Shown here: positions 57,350 through 64,000 of the stretch, in pieces
How the letters are laid out: every line of letters begins with the position of its first letter
Position numbering within the stretch: position 1 is the first letter of the stretch
Assembly: GCF_009707385.1 (NCBI RefSeq)
Contig: NZ_CP046115.1
Span: forward strand, 1,550,001-1,614,000
Length of the DNA stretch: 64,000 nucleotides
Origin: Klebsiella oxytoca
GTDB taxonomy: Bacteria > Pseudomonadota > Gammaproteobacteria > Enterobacterales > Enterobacteriaceae
Reading direction: 5' to 3'
Program-made: the position numbers and the translations under genes
The notes under the pieces: model-generated
Databases searched by the model: none
Told to the model about the DNA's origin: nothing
Seen by the model: only the letters and a program-made list of their open reading frames with translations

Positions 57350-58618
57350 TCAGGGCAGAACCATTTCAACCGCCGGAGCGGAGCGCCGGTCGATATTACG
57401 GCCGAGCGCGGTCAGCGTCGCCTGGTAAGGGCACAGGGTCCCGACATCGGTCGTCCGGCAGCCCGCCTGACGCCACTCCTGGCGCAGCAGCGGATGCTGG
57501 CTGTCCGGCGTTTGCAGGCGGCGTAAATCGTCCAGACTCTGCGCCTGGAAGTAGACGCGCAGGAAGCGTTGACCGCTGCGGGTATCGCGCCAGCGTTCCA
57601 GCACCAGGCTGCTGCCCGGCGGGATATTGCCGCGGCTGTACCCCGGCAGCTGCCAGCTAAAGTCCATTAACGTCCGTACCATGGCGATATTGGTATCGTG
57701 CGCCACCAGCAGCAGCCAGCGTACGTTCGGCGTGGTGCCTTCTTTTACCCCTTCGAGCATGGCGTTGAGCAGAATCGAGCCGCGTTTTTGTGCGGTATAC
57801 AGCACATCGTTGCTCAGATCGTAGTTCTCCGTCAGCAGCGGCAGCAGGGCGGTTATCTGGCCGGAGCGGGTGATATTGCCCCACGCCAGCTGGCTAAGGG
57901 GCAGGTTTTCGCTCCAGCCCAGCCGCAGCGTCTCGACCATGTTGGCCATCACGCTCAGCCCGCTAATCGACGTTTTGCCGCTTTTGCTTTGCTCGACCTG
58001 CCACGGGAGGTCAAACACCGGGCAGGGCTTATCGGTCATGCAGACCGCGTTTTTCAGCAGCTGAATCACCGGAGCCAGCGTCTGCCGGCGCTGCGCCAGA
58101 TCGCCGGCTTTCGCTTTGACCTCCGCCAGCTGGCGGGCGGGGTCGGTTTGCGTGGCGACAAACTTATCGCTCTGAAACAGCGGGTCGGCGTCGCCGCTAA
58201 CGTGATGAATTTCTACGCCGCATCCGGGAAAGGTGCCGTCTACCAGCGCCTGGGCGGTGGCCCGCGTGCGCTGCAGGGGGCTGGCGCGCACGTAAATCTC
58301 ACCGCTCGCCGGGCAGCCCGCCGTCAGCAGCCCCAGCTGGCGAAAGCGCGCACCCTCATCGCGCCCCTTATTGACGACGGCGGCATAGCCGTGGCCGGTC
58401 AGCTCGCCGTCGCGGGTGGTCCACTGGGTCCACGGACGCTGGGTCGCCGCTTCGATGGCCTCCCGGTTGCCCTCGGTCGGCGGACGAATGCCGTGGCGGC
58501 TGAGTTCAACCACTTTCTCCAGCGCATACTGCGCGGCGGCATGGCCCGGCGCGGCCAGCAGCGGCAGAGTGCAGGCAAGCAGCAGGCGTAGCAAAACCTG
58601 ATGTCGTACAGGCATCAT
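57350..58618 (-). CDS. phyK: Periplasmic histidine-acid phytase (PhyK type)
   Basis: 422-residue histidine acid phosphatase exported by MMPVRHQVLLRLLLACTLPL (signal ends near GHAAA). The catalytic RHGIRPP is at residues 41-47 and the proton-donor region HDTN at 307-310. Sequence and length resemble Klebsiella/Raoultella 3-phytase PhyK more than glucose-1-phosphatase Agp. It should release phosphate from phytate and other inositol phosphates in the periplasm. It is the last gene of a leftward set with a phosphate-ester antiporter and an inositol-monophosphatase-like protein. Confidence 0.88.
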   Translation of the reverse strand: MMPVRHQVLLRLLLACTLPLLAAPGHAAAQYALEKVVELSRHGIRPPTEGNREAIEAATQRPWTQWTTRDGELTGHGYAAVVNKGRDEGARFRQLGLLTAGCPASGEIYVRASPLQRTRATAQALVDGTFPGCGVEIHHVSGDADPLFQSDKFVATQTDPARQLAEVKAKAGDLAQRRQTLAPVIQLLKNAVCMTDKPCPVFDLPWQVEQSKSGKTSISGLSVMANMVETLRLGWSENLPLSQLAWGNITRSGQITALLPLLTENYDLSNDVLYTAQKRGSILLNAMLEGVKEGTTPNVRWLLLVAHDTNIAMVRTLMDFSWQLPGYSRGNIPPGSSLVLERWRDTRSGQRFLRVYFQAQSLDDLRRLQTPDSQHPLLRQEWRQAGCRTTDVGTLCPYQATLTALGRNIDRRSAPAVEMVLP

Positions 58619-58642
58619 AAAATCTTCCTTATAAGTAAAGGG

Positions 58643-60001
58643 TTATGACGAGAATGAGGTCTGCCGTTCTATGGCGTGTCGCCTGGCGACAATCGCGGCG
58701 GTGGTAAAACAGAATAGCGCGGAGGCGAGGCCGGTGCCTACCCAAAACAGCGACAGCGTACTGAAGTCGTACAGCGTTTTGCCGTTTTCGATAATCGACG
58801 TTTTATCGATGATGATGCCGGTCAGAAACTCGCCGAGTCCTGCTCCCGCGTAGCTGGCGATGCCGATAGTGCCGAGCGCGGCGCCCGCTGCTTTGCGCGA
58901 CGAAATATCGACGGCAATCAGTCCGCCGAGGAAACAGGTTAACGCCCCGATGGTGGCGCCGAAGATAATCATCGCCAGAATATCGGTGTAGTAGCCGTGC
59001 GGCGACCAGAGCATCAGCGCGAAGCCAGCGGTGTTGAGCAGGCTGATAAATCCGGCCATCACGCTGCGGTTACGCGGGAAAAAGCGGTCGGAGAGCATCC
59101 CGGCGATAATGGTTCCGGCGATACCCGCGATGGCGTTGACCCCGATAATCCCGGAAGCCTCCAGGGTGGAGTAGGCTTTATCCTGTTCCAGAAAGAAGAT
59201 CCCCCACGAGTTCACCGCGTAGCGGTCGATATACATAAACGCCGAGGCCAGGGCCAGCGTCCACAGGGCCGGGTTACGCAGCGCCAGCAGCTGGTTTTTA
59301 AATACCGAGCCGCGGGCCTCGGCCTCCTCTTGCGGTTCGTCGCGAATGACGTTGATCGGCGGGAAGCCGCAGCTTTGCGGCGAGTCGCGCATAAACAGCA
59401 GCATCAGCACCACCCCGGCGGCGCCGAGCGCGGTGGTGGACAGGTAGCCCATCTGCCAGCCAAATCCGGCAATCACCGCGGCGATCACCATATAGGTCAT
59501 CGCTTCGCCGATGTTATGCGCCGTCGACCAGATGGCGTAAAAAGTGCCTCTTTCTTTGCAGCCGTACCAGCGTGCCAGCGATACCACGCACGGGCCGACG
59601 CCCATCGATTGCGCCCAACCGTTGATCCCCCAGAAGACAGCCAGCAGCATGGCGTTGCTGGTCATCCCCATCATCAGATTCATCCCGGCGCTGAGCAGTA
59701 GCCCGAGGCTCATATAGCGCACCACGTTGGCATGATCGGCGATAAAGCCGTTGACCAGCTTGCCGATGGCGTAGCTGAAAAATAGCGTTGAGCCGATCAT
59801 CCCCAGCTCCGTCGGGGTAATACCAAGCTCTACCAGCGCGCTTTTGGCGACGGTAAACGACAGCCGACAAACGTAAAACGTGACGTATGCCAGGGTCATG
59901 GTAATAAAGGTTTGCCAGCGCACGCTGCGAAAGCGCCGCTCATCGAACTCTCCGCCCGCTTTGGGCGGCGAAGCGCGAAAAAATGCGATAATTCCAGACA
60001 T
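58643..60001 (-). CDS. Organophosphate:phosphate antiporter family MFS protein
   Basis: 452-residue transporter of the GlpT/UhpT/UhpC/PgtP family with about twelve membrane helices. Typical segments are FYVCRLSFTVAKSALVELGI, FFSYAIGKLVNGFIADHANV, GWAQSMGVGPCVVSLARWYG and YAIWSTAHNIGEA. It lies 24 bp upstream of the phytase gene, so import of inositol phosphate or another phosphate ester is the natural inference. GGAG precedes the ATG. Confidence 0.88.
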   Translation of the reverse strand: MSGIIAFFRASPPKAGGEFDERRFRSVRWQTFITMTLAYVTFYVCRLSFTVAKSALVELGITPTELGMIGSTLFFSYAIGKLVNGFIADHANVVRYMSLGLLLSAGMNLMMGMTSNAMLLAVFWGINGWAQSMGVGPCVVSLARWYGCKERGTFYAIWSTAHNIGEAMTYMVIAAVIAGFGWQMGYLSTTALGAAGVVLMLLFMRDSPQSCGFPPINVIRDEPQEEAEARGSVFKNQLLALRNPALWTLALASAFMYIDRYAVNSWGIFFLEQDKAYSTLEASGIIGVNAIAGIAGTIIAGMLSDRFFPRNRSVMAGFISLLNTAGFALMLWSPHGYYTDILAMIIFGATIGALTCFLGGLIAVDISSRKAAGAALGTIGIASYAGAGLGEFLTGIIIDKTSIIENGKTLYDFSTLSLFWVGTGLASALFCFTTAAIVARRHAIERQTSFSS

Positions 60002-60058
60002 GATGGTATCTCCGAAGGTCGGAGGCCTGACTGATTAGTGTGGTTCGTCCATGAGGTT

Positions 60059-60182
60059 TAACCCGTCATACTTCAAGTTGCATATGCGTTGGCTGCGTTC
60101 GTTCACCCCAGTCACTTACCAGAGTAAGCTCCTGGGGGGTCGCTCACTTGCCGCCTTTCTGCAACTCGAATTATTTAGGGTA
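60059..60182. repeat. ERIC element between the monophosphatase and antiporter genes
   Basis: Begins TTAACCCGTCATACTTCAAG, has the central GTCACTTACCAGAGTAAGCT and ends CAACTCGAATTATTTAGGGT, a standard ERIC repeat. It lies in the 231-bp gap inside the probable phytate operon; the rest of the gap shows no gene. Confidence 0.9.
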
Positions 60183-60232
60183 CATTGTCGTTGTGTAGAG
60201 TACATAATCAGATAAAGCCTGACCCGATACGG

Positions 60233-61042
60233 TTAAGGTAATGGGTGACAAAGCATGTTTTTTAATTGTGGATAGAGCGTCTTGCTGGCCAGCAGCAGCG
60301 GATTACCGTTACGAATTCCATCTTCCGCCAGGTAGTCATTGCTGAGGCCGCCCGCTTCGCGCATCAGCACCAGCCCCGGCAGCCCGTCCCACGGGTTCAT
60401 ATGCGGTTCGTAGTAGCCGATAAGCCTGCCCGCCGCCGCCCAGGCGCTCATCAGCGCTCCGGAGCCGTTGCGGATAAACATCCCGCCGTCGCTCAGCAGC
60501 GCGTCGAGAAAGGGCAGAAAGACCGCCGGCGTCACGCGGTGTGAGGTGCCGACCCCCATCACTCCCGCCTTAACCGTCGCACCCGGATGCGGCGCGATGG
60601 GCGCATCGTTGAGCCATGCGCCCTGGCCTTTCAGGGCGTGGAACAGCTCGCGATGGTTGGGGTCGTACACCACGCCAATAACCGGTTCACCGTCGGCGAC
60701 GATAGCCAGCGACAGGCACCAGGTATGCAGGCCGTTAAGAAAACAGCTGGTGCCGTCGATAGGATCGACCACCCACAGGACGCGGGCGTCCGGCATCTGC
60801 GTGCCGCTCTCCTCGCCGAGAAAGCCGTCCTGCGGGAAAGCGCTGATAATGCGCTGCTTAACAAACGCTTCGACCTGTTTATCGGCGACGCTGACCACGT
60901 CCTGCAGATCGTCGCCCTTATGCTCCACCGCCAGCCGGTCGCGCTGCTGATAGAATTCGAACGCCAGTTCCGCACCGGCCTGCGCCAGCTCGCAGGCCAG
61001 GCGGTAGCGGGCCTGCAGTTCATCTAATTCCAGTGATTTCAT
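60233..61042 (-). CDS. Inositol-monophosphatase-family protein
   Basis: 269 residues of the lithium-sensitive Mg phosphatase family. Metal-binding motifs are GEES (76-79), DPIDGT (93-98) and the late NPWDGLPGLVLMREAGG. Family members include myo-inositol monophosphatase, CysQ and HisN-type enzymes. The neighbouring phytase and antiporter favour inositol-monophosphate hydrolysis in the cytoplasm. It is first in the leftward set and follows a LacI-type palindrome. Confidence 0.87.
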   Translation of the reverse strand: MKSLELDELQARYRLACELAQAGAELAFEFYQQRDRLAVEHKGDDLQDVVSVADKQVEAFVKQRIISAFPQDGFLGEESGTQMPDARVLWVVDPIDGTSCFLNGLHTWCLSLAIVADGEPVIGVVYDPNHRELFHALKGQGAWLNDAPIAPHPGATVKAGVMGVGTSHRVTPAVFLPFLDALLSDGGMFIRNGSGALMSAWAAAGRLIGYYEPHMNPWDGLPGLVLMREAGGLSNDYLAEDGIRNGNPLLLASKTLYPQLKNMLCHPLP

Positions 61043-61056
61043 CGTAACTCCCTATT

Positions 61057-61072
61057 TTGCACACGTGTGCAA
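61057..61072. promoter_or_regulatory. Candidate LacI-family operator before the monophosphatase gene
   Basis: TTGCACACGTGTGCAA is a perfect 16-bp palindrome 15 bases upstream of the monophosphatase ATG. It has the size and central symmetry of LacI-family sites, and a LacI-family regulator gene is directly upstream. Confidence 0.75.
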
Positions 61073-61163
61073 TTTGCCTGAAAAAAACAGCCCCGAAGGG
61101 CGAAATGAGTGTGGATGGATTAAAAGAATTATTCTGTGATCGTTCCTGCATAAAATGAATTTT

Positions 61164-62153
61164 TCATTTTGCGCTTTGGCGGACGATCAGTTTCACCGGC
61201 ACCTCGCGGTGGCGTGACGGCAGGCTGAATCTGGCGATCCTTGTAACCAGCAGATCGACCGCATGATGGGCGAGCAGGGCGGTATTCTGCTGCACGGTGG
61301 TCAGCTGGTAGGGCTGCCAGTCCGCCTGCGGAATATCATCGAAGCCAACGATCGCGGGCAGGGGAGCGCCGGGATTCTCCGCCCGCAGGCCGTCCAGCGC
61401 GCCGAGCGCCAGCATATCGGTGGCGCAGAACAGCGCCTGCAGCTGCGGATGCGCGGCAAGCAGCTGCCTGGCGGCGGTAAAGCCCGCCTGATAGCCGCTG
61501 CTGTCGCAGAAATGGGCGGCCACGTCCATGCCCTGCGTGCGGGCGACAAACGCCTCGTAGCGCTGGCGGGTGCTGAAGTTATCCAGGCTTTCGCCGATAA
61601 ATCCGACCTGTTGCCAGCGGCGTTGAACAAACAGGTCGGCCACCAGCTTCGCCCCCTGCGCGTTGTCGCTGCATACCCGATCGCAGCCGGCTAAGTCGGC
61701 GTGGCGGTTGATCAGCGTCACCGGAATTTTTCGCTCCAGATACTCTTCCGCCAGCGACAGCGGCGGCGCCCCGGAAGTGATAATGACGCCCGCGACGTGG
61801 TAGCTCAGCAGCTGTTTGAGCGAGGGGGCGAGCTGCTGCGGATCGTCGGCGTTCATCAGCAGCGGCATAAAGCCGTTAAGCGCCAGCTGGTGGACCAGCG
61901 GCGAGAGTAATTTACTACGGAACGGGTTATCAAACCCGGCGGTGACGATACCGATAAAATTGCTGCTGCCGGTGTTCATCGTGCGGGCGATGATATTGAC
62001 CTGATAGCCCAGGGTTTCCGCCGCGGCGAGGACCTTCTGCCGGGTTTTTTCCGCCACCGACGCGCCGGGAGTAAAGGTGCGGGAAACCGCAGAGCGGGAG
62101 ACGCCGGCAAGCCGGGCAACGTCCTCGGCCTTAATCCATTTTTTTTCACTCAT
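61164..62153 (-). CDS. LacI-family transcriptional regulator
   Basis: 329 residues from the ATG at 62153; the longer frame upstream has no regulator-like sequence. The N-terminal HTH and hinge are typical: AEDVARLAGVSRSAVSRTFT and VLAAAETLGYQVNIIARTM. The effector domain has FIGIVTAGFDNPFRSKLLSP, GVIITSGAPP and PAIVGFDDIPQADW. It probably controls the downstream monophosphatase-antiporter-phytase genes through the palindrome at 61057. Confidence 0.9.
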   Translation of the reverse strand: MSEKKWIKAEDVARLAGVSRSAVSRTFTPGASVAEKTRQKVLAAAETLGYQVNIIARTMNTGSSNFIGIVTAGFDNPFRSKLLSPLVHQLALNGFMPLLMNADDPQQLAPSLKQLLSYHVAGVIITSGAPPLSLAEEYLERKIPVTLINRHADLAGCDRVCSDNAQGAKLVADLFVQRRWQQVGFIGESLDNFSTRQRYEAFVARTQGMDVAAHFCDSSGYQAGFTAARQLLAAHPQLQALFCATDMLALGALDGLRAENPGAPLPAIVGFDDIPQADWQPYQLTTVQQNTALLAHHAVDLLVTRIARFSLPSRHREVPVKLIVRQSAK

Positions 62154-62260
62154 AGTGTCAGGGGAGCCATGGTCGGCAACAAAAGTAGTAAGAAGGTACC
62201 ACATAAATCCCTGGACGAGCAGCGGGTTGACGCGGGGTGGGGACCGCGCCAACGTTATGC

Positions 62261-63499
62261 TTACGCCGGGTAGTGAATCTGTTCCGGCTGACGCTGCAAA
62301 ATGATTTTGCCGTGACGAATGGAGGTCAGTACTTTGGCCTGGCGGCGCACCGCGTCATAGTCGTTTTCCGCGTCGAGGATCAGCAGGTTTGCCGGACGAC
62401 CCTCGGCAATGCCGTAGTTATCGCCGAGGCACAGCGCGCGGGCGCTGTTGTCGGTGATGAGGTCGAGGCAGCGCTGCAAATCTTCATATCCCAGCATATG
62501 GCAGATATGCAGTCCGGCGTCGAGGATGCGCATAATGTTGCCGTTGCCCAACGGGTACCACGGATCCTGGATAGAGTCCTGGGCAAAGCAGACGTTGATC
62601 CCGGCGCGATCCAGCTCCGCTACCCGCGTTACGCCGCGGCGTTTCGGCCAGGTGTCGAAGCGCCCCTGCAGGTGGATGCTTTCGGTCGGGCAGGAGATAA
62701 AGTTGATGCCCGACGCTTTAAGCAGGCGGAACAGCTTCGAGCAGTAGGCGTTATCGTAGGAACCCATGGCGCAGGTATGGCTGGCGGTGACCTGCGCGCC
62801 CATGTCGCGTACCCGGGCTTCTTCCGCCAGCACTTCGAGGAAGCGCGACTGCGGGTCGTCGGTTTCATCGCAGTGTACGTCTACCAGGCGGCCGTGACGC
62901 TGGGCCAGATCCATCAGGAAAACCAGCGAGCTGACGCCTTTATCGCGGGTGTTTTCGTAGTGCGGAATGCCGCCGACCACATCGGCCCCCATCTCAATGG
63001 CGCGGGTCATCAGTTCGCGCCCACCGGGGAACGACTCAATCCCCTCCTGCGGAAAAGCGACGATCTGCAGGTCGATAAGATGAGCCGCCTCTTTTTTCAC
63101 CGTCAGCATCGCCTCAAGGGCCGTCAGGGAGGGATCGGTGACATCAATATGGGTACGTACGTGCTGTACGCCGTTATCGCGCAGCATGCCGATGGTTTTC
63201 AGCGCCCGCTGGCGCGTATCTTCAACGGTGACGCTCTCTTTGCGCTGGCTCCAGCGGGCGATACCCTCAAACAGGGTGCCGCTCATATTCCACTCCGGTT
63301 CGCCTGCCGTCAAAGTGGCGTCGAGATGGATATGCGGTTCGACGAACGGCGGGATAACCAGCTTTTGCCGGGCATCGACATCGCTGGCGTCGGCCGTCTG
63401 CACTGCCGTCTGTGGAGCGATGCTTTTAATCAGTCCATCCTGTAATTCAAGGGTATAAAGCGCTTCTTTATGGCGCAGACGCGCATTGATAATTTTCAT
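62261..63499 (-). CDS. Cytosine deaminase-like amidohydrolase (CodA-like)
   Basis: 412-residue amidohydrolase resembling E. coli CodA, which deaminates cytosine to uracil. Metal ligands: HIHLD (56-60), the histidine in VDVHCDETDD, and ASHTCAM. In CodA the pocket reads GHDDVFDPW; here it reads AQDSIQDPWYPLG, so the second aspartate is serine and the histidine is glutamine. A shifted base specificity (isoguanine or another cyclic amide) is possible. The start overlaps the regulator stop (ATGA). Confidence 0.78.
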   Translation of the reverse strand: MKIINARLRHKEALYTLELQDGLIKSIAPQTAVQTADASDVDARQKLVIPPFVEPHIHLDATLTAGEPEWNMSGTLFEGIARWSQRKESVTVEDTRQRALKTIGMLRDNGVQHVRTHIDVTDPSLTALEAMLTVKKEAAHLIDLQIVAFPQEGIESFPGGRELMTRAIEMGADVVGGIPHYENTRDKGVSSLVFLMDLAQRHGRLVDVHCDETDDPQSRFLEVLAEEARVRDMGAQVTASHTCAMGSYDNAYCSKLFRLLKASGINFISCPTESIHLQGRFDTWPKRRGVTRVAELDRAGINVCFAQDSIQDPWYPLGNGNIMRILDAGLHICHMLGYEDLQRCLDLITDNSARALCLGDNYGIAEGRPANLLILDAENDYDAVRRQAKVLTSIRHGKIILQRQPEQIHYPA

Positions 63500-64000
63500 G
63501 GTTGTTCCCGTAAATGGTTTTGCGACATACGCCAGATCGCTAAAGCGACCGAAGCGTTGAGATGAAATTGCGGATGGCTGACCGGATAGCTGGTTAGCTT
63601 TTCAATGCGCTGGATACGCTGATGCAGCGTATTGCGGTGGATACCCAGCCGCTCGGCGGCTCTGACCACGTTGCCGCTCTCCTGAAGCAGCGTTTCCAGC
63701 GTCTCCATCAGCAGCCACGGACTTTTGCGATCCGGTTCAATCAGGCAGCCGAGAGTGTCGTGCATAAAATCGCTCAGCAGGGTGGGGTCGCTGACGGCGG
63801 AGAGCAGCTTGATAAAGCCCAGCTGCTGGTAGTCGCTGATGCGCTGGGCCGGACGCAGGTTATCGCAGAGGTCCAGCGCCTGACGCGCCTGCGACAGGGC
63901 GCGCTGATATCCCTGCAGCTGCTGTACCGGCGCCGAAAGGCCGCACAGCAGCGACAGTTCGTCGTCGCTTTCCGCCAGCGCAAGCAGCCACTCCTGCAGC
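63496..64000 (-). CDS. PucR/CdaR-type transcriptional regulator, C-terminal part (cut by window edge)
   Basis: 168 codons are visible, open to the right edge. The end is the PucR-type HTH_30 domain: LLQESGNVVRAAERLGIHRN and TLHQRIQRIEKLTSY. The upstream part (RALSQARQALDLCDN, ISDYQQLGFIKLLSAV) is the GGDEF-like middle region of the family. Its stop overlaps the CodA-like start, so the two are probably co-expressed, with the regulator controlling purine/pyrimidine-type catabolism. Confidence 0.85.
   Translation of the reverse strand, partial: LQEWLLALAESDDELSLLCGLSAPVQQLQGYQRALSQARQALDLCDNLRPAQRISDYQQLGFIKLLSAVSDPTLLSDFMHDTLGCLIEPDRKSPWLLMETLETLLQESGNVVRAAERLGIHRNTLHQRIQRIEKLTSYPVSHPQFHLNASVALAIWRMSQNHLREQP

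Overview
The window reads as chromosome of a Klebsiella/Raoultella-type enterobacterium. The evidence is near-E. coli-like versions of the choline-betaine (bet) and enterobactin (ent/fep) loci, combined with Klebsiella-typical genes: mtnK/mtnA methylthioribose salvage and a PhyK-type histidine-acid phytase. Enterobacterial ERIC elements and many REP/BIME palindromes sit between genes. No tRNA, rRNA, insertion sequence, phage gene or CRISPR array was seen. Species cannot be fixed from the sequence alone.

Layout. 1-47: start of a leftward gene cut by the window edge. 428-3404: polar amino-acid ABC transporter (binding protein, two permeases, ATPase). 3967-6251: divergent SDR dehydrogenase and class-III aminotransferase. 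6699-12616: betA, betB, betI leftward and betT rightward, converting and importing choline under BetI. 12839-12991: a HokE-type type I toxin too short for routine ORF calling. 13185-24546: a sugar/polyol catabolic island with two SDR dehydrogenases, RbsCA-type ABC importer, DUF2291 lipoprotein, binding protein, FGGY kinase, SorC-family regulator and a split two-gene transketolase. Matching palindromes upstream of the kinase and upstream of the transketolase suggest one SorC-type regulon.

24598-44783: the complete enterobactin locus: entD, fepA, fes, ybdZ, entF, fepC, fepG, fepD, entS, fepB, entC, entE, entB, entA, entH. Fur-box-like sequences lie in the three divergent promoter regions. fepE is absent, and its usual place holds a 118-119 bp tandem repeat. 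Two further arrays of a 120-121 bp BIME unit bracket the fepB-entCEBAH segment. 45344-47701: cstA and ybdD, separated by a strong hairpin. 47698-48385: an Xre-type antitoxin next to a RelE-type toxin that carries an in-frame amber codon. 48567-49655: hcxA (ybdH).

49816-57304: RbsA/RbsC/RbsB-type ABC importer, an LVIVD-repeat protein, and divergent mtnK and mtnA. MetJ-like boxes occur upstream of both the transporter and mtnK/mtnA, so this is probably one methionine-salvage unit that imports and uses methylthioribose or a relative. 57350-62153: phytase, organophosphate/phosphate antiporter, inositol-monophosphatase-family protein and a LacI regulator, with a perfect 16-bp palindrome in front of the monophosphatase gene. 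This suggests a phytate/inositol-phosphate utilisation locus. 62261-64000: a CodA-like deaminase and the C-terminal part of a PucR/CdaR-type regulator cut by the right edge.
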